DNA of 24,768 nucleotides. Source: a virus. How positions within the stretch are numbered: position 1 is the stretch's first letter; each line of letters begins with the position of its first letter. Location of the stretch: positions 1-24,768 of the IMG/VR virus record IMGVR_UViG_3300033182_000864. One strand, written 5' to 3'. The translations under genes were made by a program, and so were the position numbers. A model generated the notes under the pieces. It searched no databases and had not been told where the DNA came from. It worked only from the letters and a program-made list of their open reading frames with translations. Positions 22,931-24,768 of the stretch are shown piece after piece.

Positions 22931-23896
22931 ATGGCAACAAACGCAGCACCAATTGTAGACAGAATACGAATCATTCCAAGACCAGAAGATTTTCTTGATA
23001 GAAATGTTGGCTCTAGCGGCGAAGTTTTCTTTTCAAGAGAAACAAATAGTTTAAGAGTTTACAGCGGTAAGGTCGCTGGCGGCTATGAATTAGCAAAAAC
23101 TGATTTAACTAACATATCAAACAGTGACTTTGCAACCAAAGCTACAGCAGCAGGTGTAGGGGGAAGCGCAACACCTGAGTGGGATGCTATTACTGGTAAG
23201 CCTAACTTTGCTACAGTGGCAACTACTGGCGATTACAACGATCTAACAAATAAGCCATCAGACATTGACTTATCATCATATGCTACTATTGACTATGTTA
23301 ATAGCCAAATAGTAGCAAGCAATGGTAAAACTTTTAGTTTTGCAGTCGCAGCAGACGATTCAACACAAGTAGAAATATCATCAAACGAAACAATTAAATT
23401 TAGTGGCGGCCCTGGCATAACGACTACTAGCGATGCTGAAGGAAATATCACTATATCAACATCAACTACAGGGTTATTTTCTGGACTATCTGATGCAACT
23501 ACCGCAAGTTTAACAATTGATAAGATCTACCAACCTGCAATTACTACCTTTCGATTAGAAAATGTAGGAGTAACAGCATTTACGTTTAGTCCGCATTACA
23601 CAGGCAATAACCCAACTGTTTACGCAATATCCGGAACTACTGTGGCATTTGACTTAGACAACATTGGCGGCCATCCTTTTGAAATACAGGATTCATTAGC
23701 AGCACCATTTAATACTGGATTAGTTCACGTTGCTGCCAACGGAACTATATCAACTGGCGCTGACGCACAAGGTAAGGATTCAGGAACGCTTTACTGGACT
23801 ATTCCTGAAGCAGAAGGCGGTACATTCCGATACCAGTGCCAAAATCACGTAGCAATGGTTGGTGCTATTTCTGTTAAGAGATTATCACTTATCTAA
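22931..23896 (+). CDS. Fibre/virion protein with C-terminal cupredoxin-like domain, 321 aa
   Basis: The ATG has a weak SD, but the late-type promoter and N-terminus support it. Residues 10-60 (RIIPRPEDF, GEVFFSRETNSLRVYSG) and the repeat-like ITGKPNF...YNDLTNKPS at about 87-110 are typical phage fibre motifs. Residues 200-321 look like a cupredoxin: the GGHPFEI strand carries H248, and near the end FRYQCQNHVAMVGAISV carries C303, H306 and M309. C-x2-H-x2-M is the amicyanin-type ligand loop, so all four type 1 copper ligands are present. The domain is fused to a structural protein, with no signal peptide and no sign of being a free plastocyanin. Copper binding and any electron-transfer role are untested; a purely structural sandwich is possible. 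Confidence 0.85.
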   Translation: MATNAAPIVDRIRIIPRPEDFLDRNVGSSGEVFFSRETNSLRVYSGKVAGGYELAKTDLTNISNSDFATKATAAGVGGSATPEWDAITGKPNFATVATTGDYNDLTNKPSDIDLSSYATIDYVNSQIVASNGKTFSFAVAADDSTQVEISSNETIKFSGGPGITTTSDAEGNITISTSTTGLFSGLSDATTASLTIDKIYQPAITTFRLENVGVTAFTFSPHYTGNNPTVYAISGTTVAFDLDNIGGHPFEIQDSLAAPFNTGLVHVAANGTISTGADAQGKDSGTLYWTIPEAEGGTFRYQCQNHVAMVGAISVKRLSLI

Positions 23897-24151
23897 GTCG
23901 TTAAAAATTTGGTAAAGACGTTTTCTTACCTTTGCTAACTTAGTTACATACTCTTTAGTTTTTGACGGGTCAGGATATCCTCTACTAAGAGTTTCGTGCT
24001 CGTTATCTATCAGTGATGCTTGATGCTTAAATTCTTTCATTAGACGTTCAACTTCAGTTTTTAATTTAGGATTGGTTATCCTGTGAACATTCTCAGTAAA
24101 TCGTTTTAGATCAACAATGTATTGTGTAGATTTTGTTAAGCGTAAAGACAT
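23885..24151 (-). CDS. Small helical protein, 88 aa, unknown function
   Basis: The ATG follows the cupin's TAA with no gap, with AGGTGG acting as SD. The protein is highly charged and predicted almost all helix: YIVDLKRFTENVHRI, LKTEVERLMKEFKHQASLID, KEYVTKLAKVRKRLYQIFND. This suggests a helical bundle or coiled coil. A break at RGYPDPSKT links two helical halves. There is no membrane segment. It is translationally coupled to the cupin and its stop overlaps the fibre gene by 12 bases. The family is not recognised; small helical proteins of this kind are common and uncharacterised in T4-like marine phages. Confidence 0.75.
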   Translation of the reverse strand: MSLRLTKSTQYIVDLKRFTENVHRITNPKLKTEVERLMKEFKHQASLIDNEHETLSRGYPDPSKTKEYVTKLAKVRKRLYQIFNDLDK

Positions 24152-24514
24152 TTAACCACCTATATTTGAAGCAGGTATTACAGTATAAAAATCATTAGAG
24201 TCATTAGCATTGCTTACCTGAGTTACTGAACTATTTGGTATTAAACATTCAAGCGATACTGGAGATAACGGCTCTGCCTTATATACTGATCCTTCCACTA
24301 ACTCTTGTTGATACACCTTTCCGTCATTAGTATCAATCCACCGCACCATAAATTTTCCATTGTTTACAAACCAAGACTTAGTTGTTTCCTTATGAAAATG
24401 GAAAGGTGTTTTGCTGCCAGGCTGATTAAAGATTAATATCTTACCGCAGTATGTTTCTTCGTCTGACCAGGTAATTTCCATACCCCAATCTTTTTTGTAT
24501 TGTTCTTCTGACAT
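24152..24514 (-). CDS. Cupin-domain protein, 120 aa
   Basis: This is a small single-domain RmlC-like cupin. Motif 1 is visible as GSKTPFHFHKETTKSWFV with H39, H41 and E43 as likely metal ligands, then NNGKFMVRWID. The motif 2 region (GSVYKAEPLSPVSLECL) lacks the usual His, so only part of the metal site is conserved. The family includes sugar epimerases, isomerases and sugar-binding proteins. The PFHFHK/SWFV pattern resembles the cupin half of mannose-6-phosphate isomerase-like phage proteins, but the reaction is unknown. The ATG is 22 bases after the stop of the Nudix-like gene and the frame abuts the next start, so the three minus-strand genes probably form one operon. Confidence 0.82.
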   Translation of the reverse strand: MSEEQYKKDWGMEITWSDEETYCGKILIFNQPGSKTPFHFHKETTKSWFVNNGKFMVRWIDTNDGKVYQQELVEGSVYKAEPLSPVSLECLIPNSSVTQVSNANDSNDFYTVIPASNIGG

Positions 24515-24536
24515 TTTAATTTATTAAATCTATTAA

Positions 24537-24767
24537 TTAGAAAACTGTTTCTAACTTGTTTAAGTTAGTTTTTTTATTTAAAGTATTTTGTAATCCATAG
24601 TGCAAAGGTTTGGGCCACTTGCCAAATGATACCCAGGCGTATCCATCATGCTCGTCGTTTAATATGGGCATGAATTCTTCCTTAACTACACAAAGGTACG
24701 TATGAAAAAGAAACTGAGTATCGTTAGATACGAACGTTTCTAAAGGTAAGGTTTTCTTAATTTCAAC
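24537..24767 (-). CDS. C-terminus of a probable Nudix hydrolase (partial)
   Basis: A minus-strand frame enters from the right edge and ends at TAA (24537-24539). The 76 visible residues include FLFHTYLCVVKEEFMPILND, EHDGYAWVSFGKWPKPLH and YGLQNTL. The F.TYL..V..EF.P.LN.EH..Y.W pattern followed by LH.GL...L is the usual C-terminal half of phage MutT/Nudix proteins that hydrolyse nucleoside diphosphate derivatives. The diagnostic Nudix box would lie upstream, outside the window, so the call rests on the C-terminal pattern only. Confidence 0.6.
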   Translation of the reverse strand, partial: VEIKKTLPLETFVSNDTQFLFHTYLCVVKEEFMPILNDEHDGYAWVSFGKWPKPLHYGLQNTLNKKTNLNKLETVF

Positions 24768-24768
24768 A

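Noticed and set aside
1-24768. tRNA genes, insertion sequences or attachment sites
   Set aside because: No cloverleaf, transposase frame, terminal inverted repeat pair or integrase was noticed by eye; a tRNA scan would be needed to exclude a divergent tRNA.

Overview
The window looks like part of a T4-like (tevenvirus-type) marine myovirus genome, of the kind infecting picocyanobacteria or SAR11-type bacteria. The evidence is tightly packed AT-rich genes with almost no intergenic space, giant tail-fibre/virion proteins built from phage modules, T4-type late-promoter octamers (GATAAATA, CATAAATA) ahead of structural genes, and a virus-style accessory cassette of 2-oxoglutarate/Fe(II) oxygenases with a NodU/CmcH-type carbamoyltransferase. 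No capsid, terminase or polymerase gene is in view, so the taxonomic assignment is inference.

Plus-strand structural block (1-17674). A small jelly-roll-like protein (cut by the left edge) and a conserved 126-aa protein precede two giant paralogues of 1816 and 2992 aa. Both giants share seven N-terminal Trp/Gly-Asp modules, a beta-helix-like middle, a six-blade Asp-box propeller and a conserved C-terminus. The larger one also carries eight copies of a C-x-R-D module that survives only as one eroded copy in its sibling. They are followed by a second small jelly-roll-like protein, a fibre ending in an S74-type intramolecular chaperone domain, a short 98-aa fibre-like protein and a 330-aa glycine-rich adhesin.

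Minus-strand cassette (22160 down to 17671). Six genes overlap or abut: P4H-type oxygenase, HWR-type oxygenase, small unknown protein, carbamoyltransferase, second HWR-type oxygenase, second P4H-type oxygenase. The order is mirror-like (A-B-X-C-B'-A'). A second copy of the small unknown protein (X') is divergently encoded just outside, at 22217-22612. The simplest joint reading is that the oxygenases create or act on hydroxyl groups and the carbamoyltransferase caps a hydroxyl. The substrate (virion protein, DNA or a sugar) cannot be read from the sequence.

Right end (22599-24768). An 83-aa minus-strand protein has a good sigma70-like promoter that shares a roughly 70-base gap with a T4-like late promoter reading the other way into a fibre protein. 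That fibre protein ends in a cupredoxin-like domain with a complete type 1 copper ligand set. A minus-strand trio follows: the C-terminus of a probable Nudix hydrolase (cut by the right edge), a cupin and an 88-aa helical protein. Three convergent gene pairs overlap at their stop codons. No tRNA, CRISPR array, insertion sequence or rRNA was seen, and no gap exceeds 300 bases.
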